From: Oncomelania hupensis
Lineage: Eukaryota > Mollusca > Gastropoda > Littorinimorpha > Pomatiopsidae
Assembly: GCA_036898135.1 (NCBI GenBank)
Contig: CM072517.1
Location: 62,366,769 to 62,430,768, forward strand
Direction: 5' to 3'
DNA length: 64,000 nucleotides
This document shows positions 35,271 to 45,555 of the stretch, one piece after another. The notes under the pieces are model-generated. The model searched no databases. It was not told the origin of the DNA and saw nothing but the letters and a program-made list of their open reading frames with translations. Each line of letters opens with the position of its first letter. The stretch's first letter is position 1. A program made the position numbers and the translations under genes.

Positions 35271-36795
35271 TGTCATGAACTGGCTAGTTTTAACTCTGCC
35301 TATTACTATTCAGCCTTGTGTAGTAATTGTAACAGTAGAGAGTCAGTGTATTACACAGCAGCAATTAAGGAACACAGCAGGCCACACACAGCGAGCTAGC
35401 CACACACATCGCAGTGAGTCAGCACTTGAGCTTTGAATCTGACCGTTTTAACCAATCAGAAGCAGGCTAAGCGGGTAGAGCAGTTCTGACTGTGTCAGAT
35501 CTTAGCGCAGTTTGAGTCAGTCGTGTGTGAGACGAGGAAGAGTGAACATCTACATAGATAGCTAGAGAAATCTCTTCACTCATAGACCAGGAAGCAGGAC
35601 TTTAGAATCTTAGAATTCTCTCAAGTCATCACGGGCCTGAACTTGTCAAACAGGTAAATGAACACCCTTCTGTTTCATCGTGATATATTTATATTATTGT
35701 GGAAATTATGTTTGAAGAATTTGCTATGCATAAATGTGAATTGTTAATCCGAATTTGCGTGACCATGTGGAAAAGCCGAACACGTGGCGAAACACGACCG
35801 GTTGCGCCGCCATGTTGTATGCTGTACGGAACCACTGTTGTTTAACTTATATGTATGTTTGCAGACCAGTGGCTGTACCACTGAATGTTTATATTATTAT
35901 TAATTCTGTATGTGTATAGTTAGACACGATTGATATTTATGTATGTATAGGAATTTAGAGTGAGATTCCAGTGGACCCCGGAAGTAGCAGAATGTTCGTC
36001 GCTTATGTATAGAGATGTGGAGCTATCACTGAGGGCTACTTTGGCTTTCAGTGAGACGCTCTGCACAAACCGATTATTCAGGGTTGTGCAGAATTTCGTC
36101 TCTTATATTACAGACGAGCAGGCGAGCTATCCTGTGCACCCCACTCCACAGAAACGACGAGTTGGTTGCGGAGCCTCTACCGCACAAGTCGGACAGAGCT
36201 ACCCGGAAAAACACCCTGTCAGACCCCACAGCGTGGCAAGGGAACCCAACTACACAACGACACAGGTGGACCAGAAGCTACCTCACAGAAGGACTTCGCA
36301 CGCACCATCTAGCAGTTAAGTGCAAAAACAAAGGTGCACTTAAACTGATCGAAACAGGACCACAGTAGTCCAACTCTTCAGAAACTGTAAAACAGACCAC
36401 AGTAGTCCAAATCTACATGAGATATAATAGCAAGTGCCCGATGAAGATATAACAGCTGCCTAGACTATCAGCGATCGAACTATTAGCAGTGACTGAGACA
36501 TTTTAAGTTAGATTAGTACTTAGAGAATCTTGTATAGAGTAGAAGAAATAAATGTGTGATTTTAACTGTTATCAAGTGGCTGGACTACATATGATTCATA
36601 GCCGTGTGAAAGCTAGTGTGACAGTAATCTTTTACCATTTTATCTATCTATCTCTGTACCCCAACCTTAACACAGAACGAGCTAAACAAATTAATTTATT
36701 AAAGTAATTCATAGGGTGACTTACTAGCAGTTCCCACCGAATAAACGTGAGGGTCCATAATTCCATTGTGCAGAGCCCATAAAACCCCCGTGACA
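35271..36795 (+). repeat. 5' LTR of the Gypsy element
   Basis: 1,525 bp, TGTCATGAACTG...CCCCGTGACA. It is nearly identical to 57919-59440. About a dozen substitutions and short indels were seen by eye. An AATAAA lies at 36547. Confidence 0.97.
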
Positions 36796-36802
36796 CTTTA
36801 AT

Positions 36803-36820
36803 TGGCGAGCCTAGCCAGGA
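36803..36820 (+). promoter_or_regulatory. Putative primer binding site
   Basis: TGGCGAGCCTAGCCAGGA begins 7 bp after the LTR and starts with TGG, as expected for a tRNA 3' CCA complement. The tRNA species is not identified. Confidence 0.55.
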
Positions 36821-36920
36821 TCTGTGTATAATAAGAATTGGGTATAACCGGACCTAAGTACAATAAAATTAGATAACAGTAGTAGAAGTAGAATAACTTA
36901 GAATAGTGTAAGGGTATAAC

Positions 36921-37071
36921 ACTGAGAGATTGCAATTATGGGCTTGGAACCCCATTGTTTTTCTGACACTCTTTTACTGCAATTTATGGCTGTTTTATGA
37001 GCTTTTAAAAGGCGTGCCAAAGCACTCTGGGAATCCGGCATTTGCTACATATATCCCTATTTTGCGTCTTT
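36921..37071 (+). repeat. Polinton left terminal inverted repeat
   Basis: The outer end reads ACTGAGAGATTGCAATTATG. A long conserved block, TGCAATTTATGGCTGTTTTA to ACTCTGGGAATCCG, is shared with the right end, as is an inner TTGCGTCTTT. Confidence 0.9.
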
Positions 37072-37136
37072 AATTGAAAGCAGTAGGTGGTTGGAATTAA
37101 AAAAACATATTGGATGCTCTAACTGGCTGAACTACA

Positions 37137-37176
37137 TGTGGTACCCCTACGACCTCCGAGTTACGGGATAGGATAG
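37137..37176 (+). mobile_element. LINE family 1, 40-bp 3' stub inside the Polinton
   Basis: CCCTACGACCTCCGAGTTAC followed by GGGATAGGATAG is the exact 3' terminus of LINE family 1, severely 5' truncated. Confidence 0.8.
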
Positions 37177-37671
37177 AAACATTGTACACAATACACAATC
37201 ACCCCACATACGCACGCATGCGACGTAGTGCACAGCTGGATAAGCCTCTAACTGCCTTCAGTGCAGACAGGAATATTGATTTTAGCCTCCACCCTCTTCT
37301 TATTCCGGCCTCTTGCTTTGTATGTGCATTGAGCTATGTCACGCCGACAAAACCAGTTTGGCAAGTCGGCGCAGTAATTTCGTCATCAATTATTATATGT
37401 TTGATGACTTAGTGTCATAAATAAATGATAGTGGATGTTGGTATTAGGATATATATGGTTATTTATGATATAAGAGTTAGGTTAAGTTTATTAATTATAA
37501 TTAATTATAAGCGCTCAGACTGCTTTTGATAGGACCTATTTTTTTAGCGGATGTTTCCTATAGTTATAAGGTGCAGTCTAAAGCAGAGCTGTTCGAGTAC
37601 TTTCTTTCACTGCTGGGGTGTTGTTGAGTTCAGACGTGTAGTGTTTGTGTTTTAAAATAGTGAGCAAAGGT

Positions 37672-37920
37672 ATGGTTACATTCTTGGTAAATAGTAATGA
37701 TGATTATGAACAATCTATTTCAACACAAGTACTGTACAGATTTCTTTTTGGCCAAAAGAAGATAACAAATATTAATACTGAAGAAATGGCAGACAAGAAC
37801 TATGGTAATGTTGTTTTATTGGCTTCAGTAAGACCGGCCATTTCTGAAGGTAAAATCGTGAAATTAAAATTCTCTTTATTTAGGAGGAAATACCTTCAAC
37901 AACTGATGTTGTTGTTATGA
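37672..37920 (+). CDS. Small Polinton ORF, 82 aa, unknown
   Basis: It starts at ATG after GCAAAGGT and encodes MVTFLVNSNDDYEQS..., ending RKYLQQLMLLL. The position near the left end and the absence of repeats suggest a gene or gene remnant. I do not recognise the product, and it lacks the TAAAAA start context of the other genes, so it may be a fragment. Confidence 0.35.
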   Translation: MVTFLVNSNDDYEQSISTQVLYRFLFGQKKITNINTEEMADKNYGNVVLLASVRPAISEGKIVKLKFSLFRRKYLQQLMLLL

Positions 37921-37997
37921 CGAGACCTTAAGGTTTCTTTGTTTTTGTTAAATCTACAATGAATTTTCACAGCTAGTGTGAACAGAGCGATGTAACA

Positions 37998-38174
37998 ATG
38001 ACGCAGTGTTTTCAACAGCAGCCATTGTTAAGTAAGCCTCATTATTTTGCTAATTATCCTAAGTTTCATAGGCTAGATATTCCAATAAAAGAGTTCATAA
38101 TCAAATCTAAACAAATTAATCAGTTTATGAAAGATAATGAGGCATTTCGAGCAAAATGGCAGAGCATAGAATAA
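37998..38174 (+). CDS. Small Polinton ORF, 58 aa, unknown
   Basis: The frame runs from MTQCFQQQPLLSKPHYFANY, continues with a basic middle containing RLDIPIKEFIIKSKQ, and ends FRAKWQSIE. It is aromatic-rich in its first half, and composition and coding character look genuine. The start reads TAACAATGACG. Unknown function; possibly the end of a longer lost gene. Confidence 0.4.
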   Translation: MTQCFQQQPLLSKPHYFANYPKFHRLDIPIKEFIIKSKQINQFMKDNEAFRAKWQSIE

Positions 38175-38244
38175 ATTCTGTAAAAAAAACACACCGGCAG
38201 CAACAAAGTAATCAAGTTATTGATTAGTAGGCAAAACCTGGCGG

Positions 38245-38410
38245 GACTGGCGAACAGTAACGCAGTGTTGAAATGCCCTTCACCTTGCTCGTCAACCAAA
38301 CCTTCACCTTTAGCCAAAGACTCCACTGAGACTGGCAAACAGTAACGCAGTGTTGAAATCTCCTTCACCTTGCTCGTCAACCAAACCTTCACCTTTAGCC
38401 AAGGATTCCA
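38245..38410. repeat. 83-bp tandem duplication
   Basis: Two near-identical copies of GAACAGTAACGCAGTGTTGA..., extending through CTTGCTCGTCAACCAAACC and CCTTTAGCCAA(A/G)GA. The block lies between the left TIR and the first main gene. Confidence 0.85.
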
Positions 38411-38529
38411 CAGCATGACTCACACTTGTTCACTCTTGTATTCCACTCGCTCGTCAACAACAAAGGGGTTGCCAATGTGCGACTCCGCTATTGAACTATG
38501 ACTCCCCCCTTCCACTCCCCATCCCAATT

Positions 38530-39000
38530 GCATTCACAACAATTACTCAAAACGCAACAAGCATGATGAGACTTTTTCCCTCCCTCCACCCTCAGACTCC
38601 CAAACCCCACCCCCTCACCCACCACCCCTCACCCACCACCCCTCACTCCCTCCCTCCCCATCACCCACTTCCCCATCACCCATCCCCTCACACTCCCTCC
38701 CCCATCACCCACTTTCCCCTCACCCATCCCCATCATCACCACCCCTCCCCCATTCACACATGCGCCTTAAACAATGGCGATGATCCTAAAGGGAGGTAAT
38801 AACTATTATACATTCGCAAAAGTGAGAGTAGTTGTTGCTTCCCTTTGTCCATCTCTCTCTCTCTTTCCCTTATTAAGTGTCTTTTACATCAAGCCATTTG
38901 ACTCTTTACCATCACCCAATAACATTAAGCCTTTCCCTCATCATTATCATCATCATCATCATCATCATCATATTATTATTATTATTATTGGTTAATTAAA
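38530..39000. other. C/T-rich and (ATC)n spacer
   Basis: CCCTCACCCACC-rich low-complexity sequence at 38560-38755, then TCATCA and ATT repeats at 38938-38990. No gene. Confidence 0.6.
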
Positions 39001-39157
39001 CTCAAGGGGCGTGAAGGTGGTTGAGGTTAAAGGTACTTAAGTTAGGTAACTTTGATAATCATTTATAAGTTGACTTTAACACTTTAGAAAGTATTTACAA
39101 AATGACTAACTGGTCTTTAGCAAGTAACTTCTATCTTATAACAATTAAATTATACAA

Positions 39158-39208
39158 GTGTAAAAGAAGAACTTCAGATTGTTCCGCCAGACACAGAACC
39201 ATTAAGAT
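39158..39208 (+). pseudogene. Inverted copy of the integrase 3' end
   Basis: About 50 bp encode VKEELQIVPPDTEPLR, the same residues as the C-terminus of the integrase at 50217, but on the opposite strand. Only two or three bases differ. The remainder of the gene is absent here. Confidence 0.85.
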
Positions 39209-39239
39209 TTCCTAATTAAGAAAATAAAAAAGACTAAAA

Positions 39240-39668
39240 ATGACGGACACAGAAAGGTTCTGTAAGGAATTAGAAATGCTTTTTGATTCTCCCCACTTTC
39301 ATATGTTAGAAGATGAACGCTGGAAAATCTTTTTTGAATGCAGACTATATGATCCAGATATTTATAATGATTTTTCTTGCCCCTTCACTGGACAATATGA
39401 AATAAATGAAGATTACAAAGTTAAATGCAAAAGTGACTTCTCAATAGTCTTTCATAAACTTACAAAAGAAGAATACAACAAAAGTGACTTGTACCCAAAA
39501 TCATATTACTTTAAATATTTTTGGTTACATTTTATTAAACAAGTTCGCAAACTAAATCCTCATGTAGTCAAACAAACTGTTTGTGATTGTGGACCCGACT
39601 GCGAATGTGATCATGACTGTGAGCATGATTGTTATTGTCTTTGCACATGTGATGGCTTTTCATATTAA
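39240..39668 (+). CDS. Polinton ORF, 142 aa, Cys/Asp-rich tail, unknown
   Basis: It starts at ATG directly after GACTAAAA. Residues 1-115 are aromatic and charged (FFECRLYDPDIYNDF, YYFKYFWLHFIKQVRKLNP). The last 28 residues, from CDCGPDCECDHDC on, contain ten cysteines with Asp/His between them, a possible metal-binding tail. The first codons ATGACGGACACA are identical to the start of the downstream polymerase gene, 103 bp beyond its stop. I do not recognise a family. A metal-binding or DNA-binding accessory role for the polymerase is only inference. Confidence 0.75.
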   Translation: MTDTERFCKELEMLFDSPHFHMLEDERWKIFFECRLYDPDIYNDFSCPFTGQYEINEDYKVKCKSDFSIVFHKLTKEEYNKSDLYPKSYYFKYFWLHFIKQVRKLNPHVVKQTVCDCGPDCECDHDCEHDCYCLCTCDGFSY

Positions 39669-39771
39669 AGTTAGGGTTAGTTTTTTTTTTTGTTTTGTTT
39701 TTTTAAATTCAATTTATTCAGTTTAAAGTTGTTTTTAAAATACTATTTAAAGTTTTGTTATCAGTATAAAA

Positions 39772-42700
39772 ATGACGGACACAAAAAGTCTTTCGCAATC
39801 TCCTTTGTTTAAAGACATCTTTCAAACTTTACAACTTCAAATTTTTGACAGTCAAAATGTTATTAAATCTGTTTATAATAATTACGAATTTGTACTTAAC
39901 AATTTTACTTTCAAATCCCCTGTTAAAATACGCATTCACGCTCAAATAACTTTTATTAAACCCGGCAGTATTGATGAAACGATGACTGTGTGGATTTCTT
40001 CAAGTCAAATTGAAGTGTTAAAATCTTCAGACCTAGACAATGCTTATAACAACATCTTGATCAATCAGTTACAAGACAGCATTGAGCGCGCAACTATGAG
40101 AGGGTCCGGGTGGGCCGAAGGAACTCTAGAATCATTAGAACTGAACATTACAAAGTATAATCCAATCAAAGGAAAATCTTATATCCCTCTTCCCAAAGAA
40201 ATTCTTGACAAAAAGGCTGTATTGAATATTAAGAACACCGACGACAAATGTTTTGTGTGGTGTGTTCTGGCTAAATTATATCCTATTCAGTCGAAACAAC
40301 ATCCCGAAAGGGTGGCGCTGTACAAAGATAAAGTAACGAACTTAAATCTTAAAGACATTAATTTCCCTGTTAGCCTTGACGCCATTGACAAATTTGAATC
40401 ACAAAACTCTCCTATAACAGTCAATGTATATGTTTGGGACCCTGAATCAAAACTTATGCCTTTACGAATCTCTCCTAATGCCCCATCATTTTCAGACCTC
40501 AATCACCACGTTGATCTTTTACTAATAACCGACCCGCAAGATCCTAGCATGCAACATTATACTCTGATACAAAACATATCTAGATTATTAGGACACACTT
40601 CAAAACATCATGGCAAACAATATTTGTGCAGACGCTGTTTAACTAGAGTCTCTAATCTCCAAGTGGCTGACAAGCACAGTAAAATTTGCAAAAGTATGAC
40701 AGATATTCAAACCCGCCTTGTGTTACCGAAGCCGGGTTCTCAAGTATATTTTAAAAACATCAACAAACAATTCAAGCAGCCTTATATAGTTTATGCCGAC
40801 TTCGAATCATTGATTTTAAAATACCAAGGCCCACAAGGATTTTGTACGCCTAATTCATTCCTCACACACCTTCACGAAGTCTGCAGTTTCGGGTATGTAG
40901 TTGTTAGAGCCGACGGACAACATACAGAGCCGGTAATTTACAGAGGGCCTGACGCAGCTCGGAAGTTCTTAGATGAGATGAACAAAATATACAAATTGTG
41001 TTTATTGCAGCTAGATAATCCGGTGCCCATGATATTTACTGAATCTGACTCCCATAATTTTAAAGCAGCTACACATTGCCACATTTGTAATAAAGAGTTT
41101 GACCCGAAGGACACAAAGACCCAAAGAGTGAGAGATCATTGTCACATAACAGGGGCATTTAGAGGTGCAGCTCATCAGAAATGCAACTTGGAATATGGAA
41201 TCAAACATTTCTCTCTCCCTATTTTCATTCACAATCTTCGAAATTACGACTCCCATTTAATCATGCAGGCAGTGACGAAAGCATACAAAGTGTCATGTAT
41301 TGCCGAGACAGAAGAAAAATATAAAACTTTCACTCTGAATAAATTAAAGTTTTATGACAGCTTTCAACATTTGTCTTCCAGTTTAGAAACACTAGCTAAG
41401 AACTTACCCAGCTATCCTATCACTAGCAAATATTTTCCAGACGTTACACTTATTCGGAAAGGCGTGTATCCTTATGAATACATGGATTCTTGGGAAGTGT
41501 TTGAAGAACTAGAATTACCCCCTAAAGAAAATTTCTATTCTTCACTCAATAAAAGTTTCATAAGTGTTACCGATTATGAACATGCCCAGAATGTCTGGAA
41601 TGCACTCGGATGTAAAAACCTTGGTGACTACCACGACATATATTTAAAAGCCGACGTCTGTTTGTTGGCTGATGTGTTTGAAAAATACAGAGAAACGAGT
41701 TTACATCATTACTCCCTCGACCCTTCTCATTATATTTCTTCGCCAGGAATGAGTTGGGATGCTTTCTTAAAACTTAGCGGTTCTAAAATCGATCTCATAA
41801 CTGACCAGGTAATGATGACAATGATTGAGTCAGGCATTCGTGGAGGAATAAGCGTGGCAGCTCATAATTATTGCAAAGCCAACAATAAATACCTGAAGCA
41901 CTATGACCCCTCGCAGAAATCTAATTATATAATGTACTTTGACGCCAACAATTTATACGGTTGGGCAATGAGTGAGCTTTTACCGGTTTCAGATTTCAAA
42001 TTACTTGTTAATCCAAACCCCGCAAACTTGACTTGGTTAAACAGTATTTTAAATCACCCTAAAGATCATACTATAGGGTTTATTGTCGAAGTTGACCTAG
42101 AGTATCCCAATGCCTTACACGACCTACATAATGATTACCCATTAGCACCAGAAAGATTGCATGGTACAGACAAGCAACTTAAACTTATTCCCAACCTCTA
42201 TAATAAATCTAATTACGTCTGCCACTACAGAAACCTGCAGTTCTACATCAGACACGGCATGAAGTGCACAGCGATTCACAAGCTTTTATTCTTTAAACAA
42301 ACGAACGTCTTGGCCGGGTACATCAATAAAAACACAGAGCTCAGAAAACAAGCGCAATCTACGTTTGAAAAAGATTTCTTTAAGCTGCTGAATAACAGCT
42401 GTTTTGGTAAAACTATGGAGAACCCATACAAGCGAAAAGACGTCAGGCTAATTACATCACCCAATCAAGCAATTAAATTAACATCTAAACCTCAATACCT
42501 TGGTTACAAAGAGTTTCATGACTCCCTGTATGCAGTTACCATGAAAACCACGCAAGTTAATCTAGACAAACCAGTGTTTATGGGGATGACTATTCTCGAC
42601 CTTTCTAAATTATTAATGTTCGAATTTTACTACGATTACTTTAAACCTAAATACCCGGAGGCCAGAGTTTTATACACACACACAGACTCCCTTATACTAG

Positions 42701-43231
42701 ACATCCCTACTGAAGACATTTATAAAGACTTAGAATCGGAACTACAACATTACGATACTAGTGACTACCCTGAAACTCACCCTTTGTACAGCAAAGCAAA
42801 CCAAAAGAAAATAGGTTTGATGAAAGATGAAATGAACGGGAAACTAATAGAAGAATACGCAGGACTGCGATCTAAGCAGTACAGTATTAAACACGAATCT
42901 GGAGAATCTTCAAAAGCAAAAGGCACCCAAAAAGCTGCAATAAAAAACAGATATCAGACACGAAAACTACCTGGAAGCCTTAGACGGGAAAGAAGTTAAA
43001 CCATACCCTAACACAACTATAAAGTCTAAAAACCATGTAGTGTCCACTGCTGTGACGACCAAAAAAACATTGTGCGCTAATGACACAAAGCGGGTAAGGG
43101 TAACTAAAGAGTTCGCATACGCTCTAGGTCACTATAAATTACAGGTAGAAACTGCGACTACGACTACGACTGCGACTACGACTGTGACTATGAGTAAGGA
43201 GGAAGTCCTGGAAGGCTTGAGTAAATGTTAA
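39772..43231 (+). CDS. Protein-primed family B DNA polymerase (Polinton PolB), damaged
   Basis: The frame is open for 1,075 codons from ATG after GTATAAAA. In order it shows a CRRC..KHSKIC zinc-like motif (about 286-305), Exo I YADFESL (about 341), a CHIC...DHCHITG zinc/HNH-like insert (about 435-465), Exo II NLRNYDSHL (about 487), Exo III YLKADVCLLADVF (about 624), Pol A YFDANNLYG (about 722), Pol B NNSCFGKTMEN (about 874) and Pol C YTHTDSLIL (about 968). In Pol C the first catalytic Asp of Y-x-D-T-D-S is His (codon CAC at 42679). A frameshift in the A-run at 42942-42948 diverts the last part. The true C-terminal frame continues to 43231 with a Thr-rich tail. It replicates the element in intact relatives; activity here is doubtful. 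Confidence 0.95.
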
Positions 43232-43321
43232 CTGTATTTATTCTGAAGCACCGAGCTTTTTCTTCAAAGCATCTAGCTGCTCTTTCCGTCCCAGTAGTCT
43301 CCCTTCCTCTATTAATTTTTT

Positions 43322-43900
43322 TTAAATTTCTTCAACATTAACAGGTGCAGACCTAGATTTAGATTGGATGTCGTGCTTCAACTTTTTATATTCTTCAAAA
43401 TCTCGCTGAATAATTACAAACTCTTGGTCTGTAATCTGAGTGTCTTCTAGAGCTTTTGAAATTATTAAGTTCATGCTAGTAAGTTTTGCTATCGCCAGGC
43501 TAGAAATGAGGTCGTGTTTTTCTAGTTTCTTAGATACTTTAGTATTAATTACACCAAGTAGAACTGACATAACTGAAGATAATCCGGCAGCCACTCCTAA
43601 TCCAATACTAATTGATATACCGATTCCAGTCACCAATAATCCCACGCTGACCGCAGCTTCCGCTGCATTAATAACATTTAGACCAGTAGACACGTAATTT
43701 ATTCCGCTATAAGCGCCGGAATACCGTCGTCTGCATCTAGAGTACTTTTGGATATCTGATTCAATTTGAGTCCTAACTTTTCTTATTTCTTCCAACCTGA
43801 ACGTTTGAACATTACTTAAGTCTAACGTTGGAGCACTGGGTTGCATTGGTTGTTCATCCACTACTGCTTCTACTATAGCAGGATACAATTTTGTCGTCAT
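43322..43900 (-). CDS. Polinton membrane protein, 192 aa
   Basis: The layout is a charged N-terminus, a conserved-looking DIQKYSRCRRRYSG motif, a Gly/Ile/Val-rich hydrophobic stretch (about 95-125: VGLLVTGIGISISIGLGVAA) and a C-terminal KKLEKHDLISSLAIAK...ISKALEDTQITDQEF block. I recall proteins of this layout in many invertebrate Polintons. The function is unknown, and a virion membrane or assembly role is inference. The start is preceded by TAAAAAT. It is convergent with PolB. Confidence 0.75.
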   Translation of the reverse strand: MTTKLYPAIVEAVVDEQPMQPSAPTLDLSNVQTFRLEEIRKVRTQIESDIQKYSRCRRRYSGAYSGINYVSTGLNVINAAEAAVSVGLLVTGIGISISIGLGVAAGLSSVMSVLLGVINTKVSKKLEKHDLISSLAIAKLTSMNLIISKALEDTQITDQEFVIIQRDFEEYKKLKHDIQSKSRSAPVNVEEI

Positions 43901-43934
43901 ATTTTTAGTGTGAAAAAAAAAGGGTTAACAATAA

Positions 43935-44807
43935 TTAACTTGATTTTAGTTTATTAGCAAAATATTCTATTTGACTATCAGAAAATATCTGATCGCTGAA
44001 ATAAAATGCTAACAGATCTACGTTGTCTAGGCTAATTTGCGCTATTCTGTCAATAGGATTTGGAACAGGGACAAAAGTTATCTTGGGTGATGAAGTAAAT
44101 ACGGAAAACTGATTTTCATTTTCTCTTTTCTTCATAAATACTGTAACTCGTCTGGGATCCTCATCTAAATCAACCCAACTTAGAGACACTTGCAGAATTA
44201 CATTAAAATTTCTCTGCGTAGGCCTGTGAGCAATTATGTCCAGTACTATCATAGCTGTGCTACCTAGCTGTAAAGGAGGCTGCAGAATAACTCTAACATT
44301 TTTCCCTGCGGTTTCACGCTTATGTAAAACATAGCTGCTTTTTTTGTAGGCTTTGACTTCTATGGTTTCCCGATTGTTTTCATCCGGCACTAGACTAACT
44401 AACATAGGCCCGGCGTTAATAATTTTCTTAAATTTATTGTCTGGTCCCATAAAAGTGTAAGGGCTTTCGCACTTGAATTTAATAAGCCAATCTAATTCCG
44501 TGTCTACAGGTGTTAAAGACCAGATATTTTCTCGTTTAGTAATAGCATACTTAAAATCGGGATCTACTTTACCGGCATTAAAGTCCTTTAGCTGATCGAT
44601 AGATGGTTTTTCTGGCGGTACTGACGGCGGCACTTGCGGCACTTCAGGCACTGCCAGCACTAGCGCTCGTTTATAATATCCATTTTGTGTAAATTCGAAA
44701 CCGTAAATAGACCCAACAATAGCATTCGCATCAAAGTCGATTGTGTCTGCCAAGTCTTTCAGTTCAATGGTAGGACAGGTTACTGGAATTTGAGGGCCGA
44801 TTGACAT
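43935..44807 (-). CDS. Polinton ORF, 290 aa, unknown
   Basis: Mostly beta-rich text (YKRALVLAVPEVPQV, MIVLDIIAHRP, FNVILQVSLSWVDLDEDP) with a short Pro-rich stretch at about 55-70 and no membrane segment. Start context AAAATACA. It lies 34 bp from the next minus-strand gene, in a run of structural-looking genes, so a virion component is possible but not shown. Confidence 0.7.
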   Translation of the reverse strand: MSIGPQIPVTCPTIELKDLADTIDFDANAIVGSIYGFEFTQNGYYKRALVLAVPEVPQVPPSVPPEKPSIDQLKDFNAGKVDPDFKYAITKRENIWSLTPVDTELDWLIKFKCESPYTFMGPDNKFKKIINAGPMLVSLVPDENNRETIEVKAYKKSSYVLHKRETAGKNVRVILQPPLQLGSTAMIVLDIIAHRPTQRNFNVILQVSLSWVDLDEDPRRVTVFMKKRENENQFSVFTSSPKITFVPVPNPIDRIAQISLDNVDLLAFYFSDQIFSDSQIEYFANKLKSS

Positions 44808-44826
44808 TGTATTTTAAAATTAAACT

Positions 44827-45537
44827 TTATTTTATCTCAAGAATAATTGTAAGATCTTCAAAGTCTACAATTTCGTTGTTTTGGTTAGTTATTTTGAAGC
44901 AGAAACTAGTATGATAGTCCTGACTTAAGGGGCGTTTTTGAGGCAGAAATTTTAATGAAACTGGATCGCAGTAAGATTCTCTCTGAGTTGAGATTATCCT
45001 TAGCAATGTACTAGGAGTTCCGTTTACTAAGTTTTCCGATGTCTTCAGTTGATGAAGGTACACAAACAATCTATTATTAATTAACAAATTCATAGGTTTT
45101 GTTCCAATAAATTTCATAGTACTGCTGGCGGTGCTGGCGCTAGTGCTGGCGTCAACAGATAAAGATAATTCATGGCTAGTGAAACCTAATATTTCTGCCA
45201 GCTTTGGCGCAAGTGTGACGCTGGTAATGTCTTTATGCTGGATTTTACTGAAAGTTAAAGTTACTATTAAGTTTGCAGGGTTCATTTTGGCTTCAATCGA
45301 ATGAGGTTTAAAGAGTTCTTCAGTAAGTCTGCAGAAGTCATAATAGCCGCCTGGAATACGGTGCCTTTTTTTATTAATCATTATCCAGTTGTTGTTTAGA
45401 TCATGACTAATATTTAACCATTTAACCGTGTAGAATATTTCGTGAAGGATTACGTTAAGGTCCCTGTTTTTGTTGTCAATAGGATGCTGAAGTTCAATGG
45501 GCACACCTGATTTTACGAATTCGAAAGTTACAAACAT
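44827..45537 (-). CDS. Candidate minor capsid (penton-like) protein, 236 aa
   Basis: MFVTFEFVKSGVPIELQHP at the start, the RIPGGYYDFCRLTEELF motif at about 63-79 and LAPKLAEILGFTSHE at about 115-129 give a beta-rich, single-jelly-roll-sized protein. Such text recurs in Polinton minor-capsid-sized proteins as I remember them. The fold is inferred, not seen. The start follows TTAAAAAA, and the divergent gene at 45556 begins 18 bp away. Confidence 0.6.
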   Translation of the reverse strand: MFVTFEFVKSGVPIELQHPIDNKNRDLNVILHEIFYTVKWLNISHDLNNNWIMINKKRHRIPGGYYDFCRLTEELFKPHSIEAKMNPANLIVTLTFSKIQHKDITSVTLAPKLAEILGFTSHELSLSVDASTSASTASSTMKFIGTKPMNLLINNRLFVYLHQLKTSENLVNGTPSTLLRIISTQRESYCDPVSLKFLPQKRPLSQDYHTSFCFKITNQNNEIVDFEDLTIILEIK

Positions 45538-45555
45538 TTTTTTAATATAATAAAA
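45538..45555. promoter_or_regulatory. 18-bp divergent promoter
   Basis: The only sequence between two divergent start codons is 18 A/T bases. Read either way it ends in a T/A-rich run against ATG (TATTAAAAAA and ATATAATAAAA). It must contain both genes' core initiation signals unless those lie in coding sequence. Confidence 0.6.

Noticed and set aside
34807..35436. 209-codon frame as a single gene
   Set aside because: The first part is LINE protein and the rest is LTR sequence. The join is the Gypsy insertion point.
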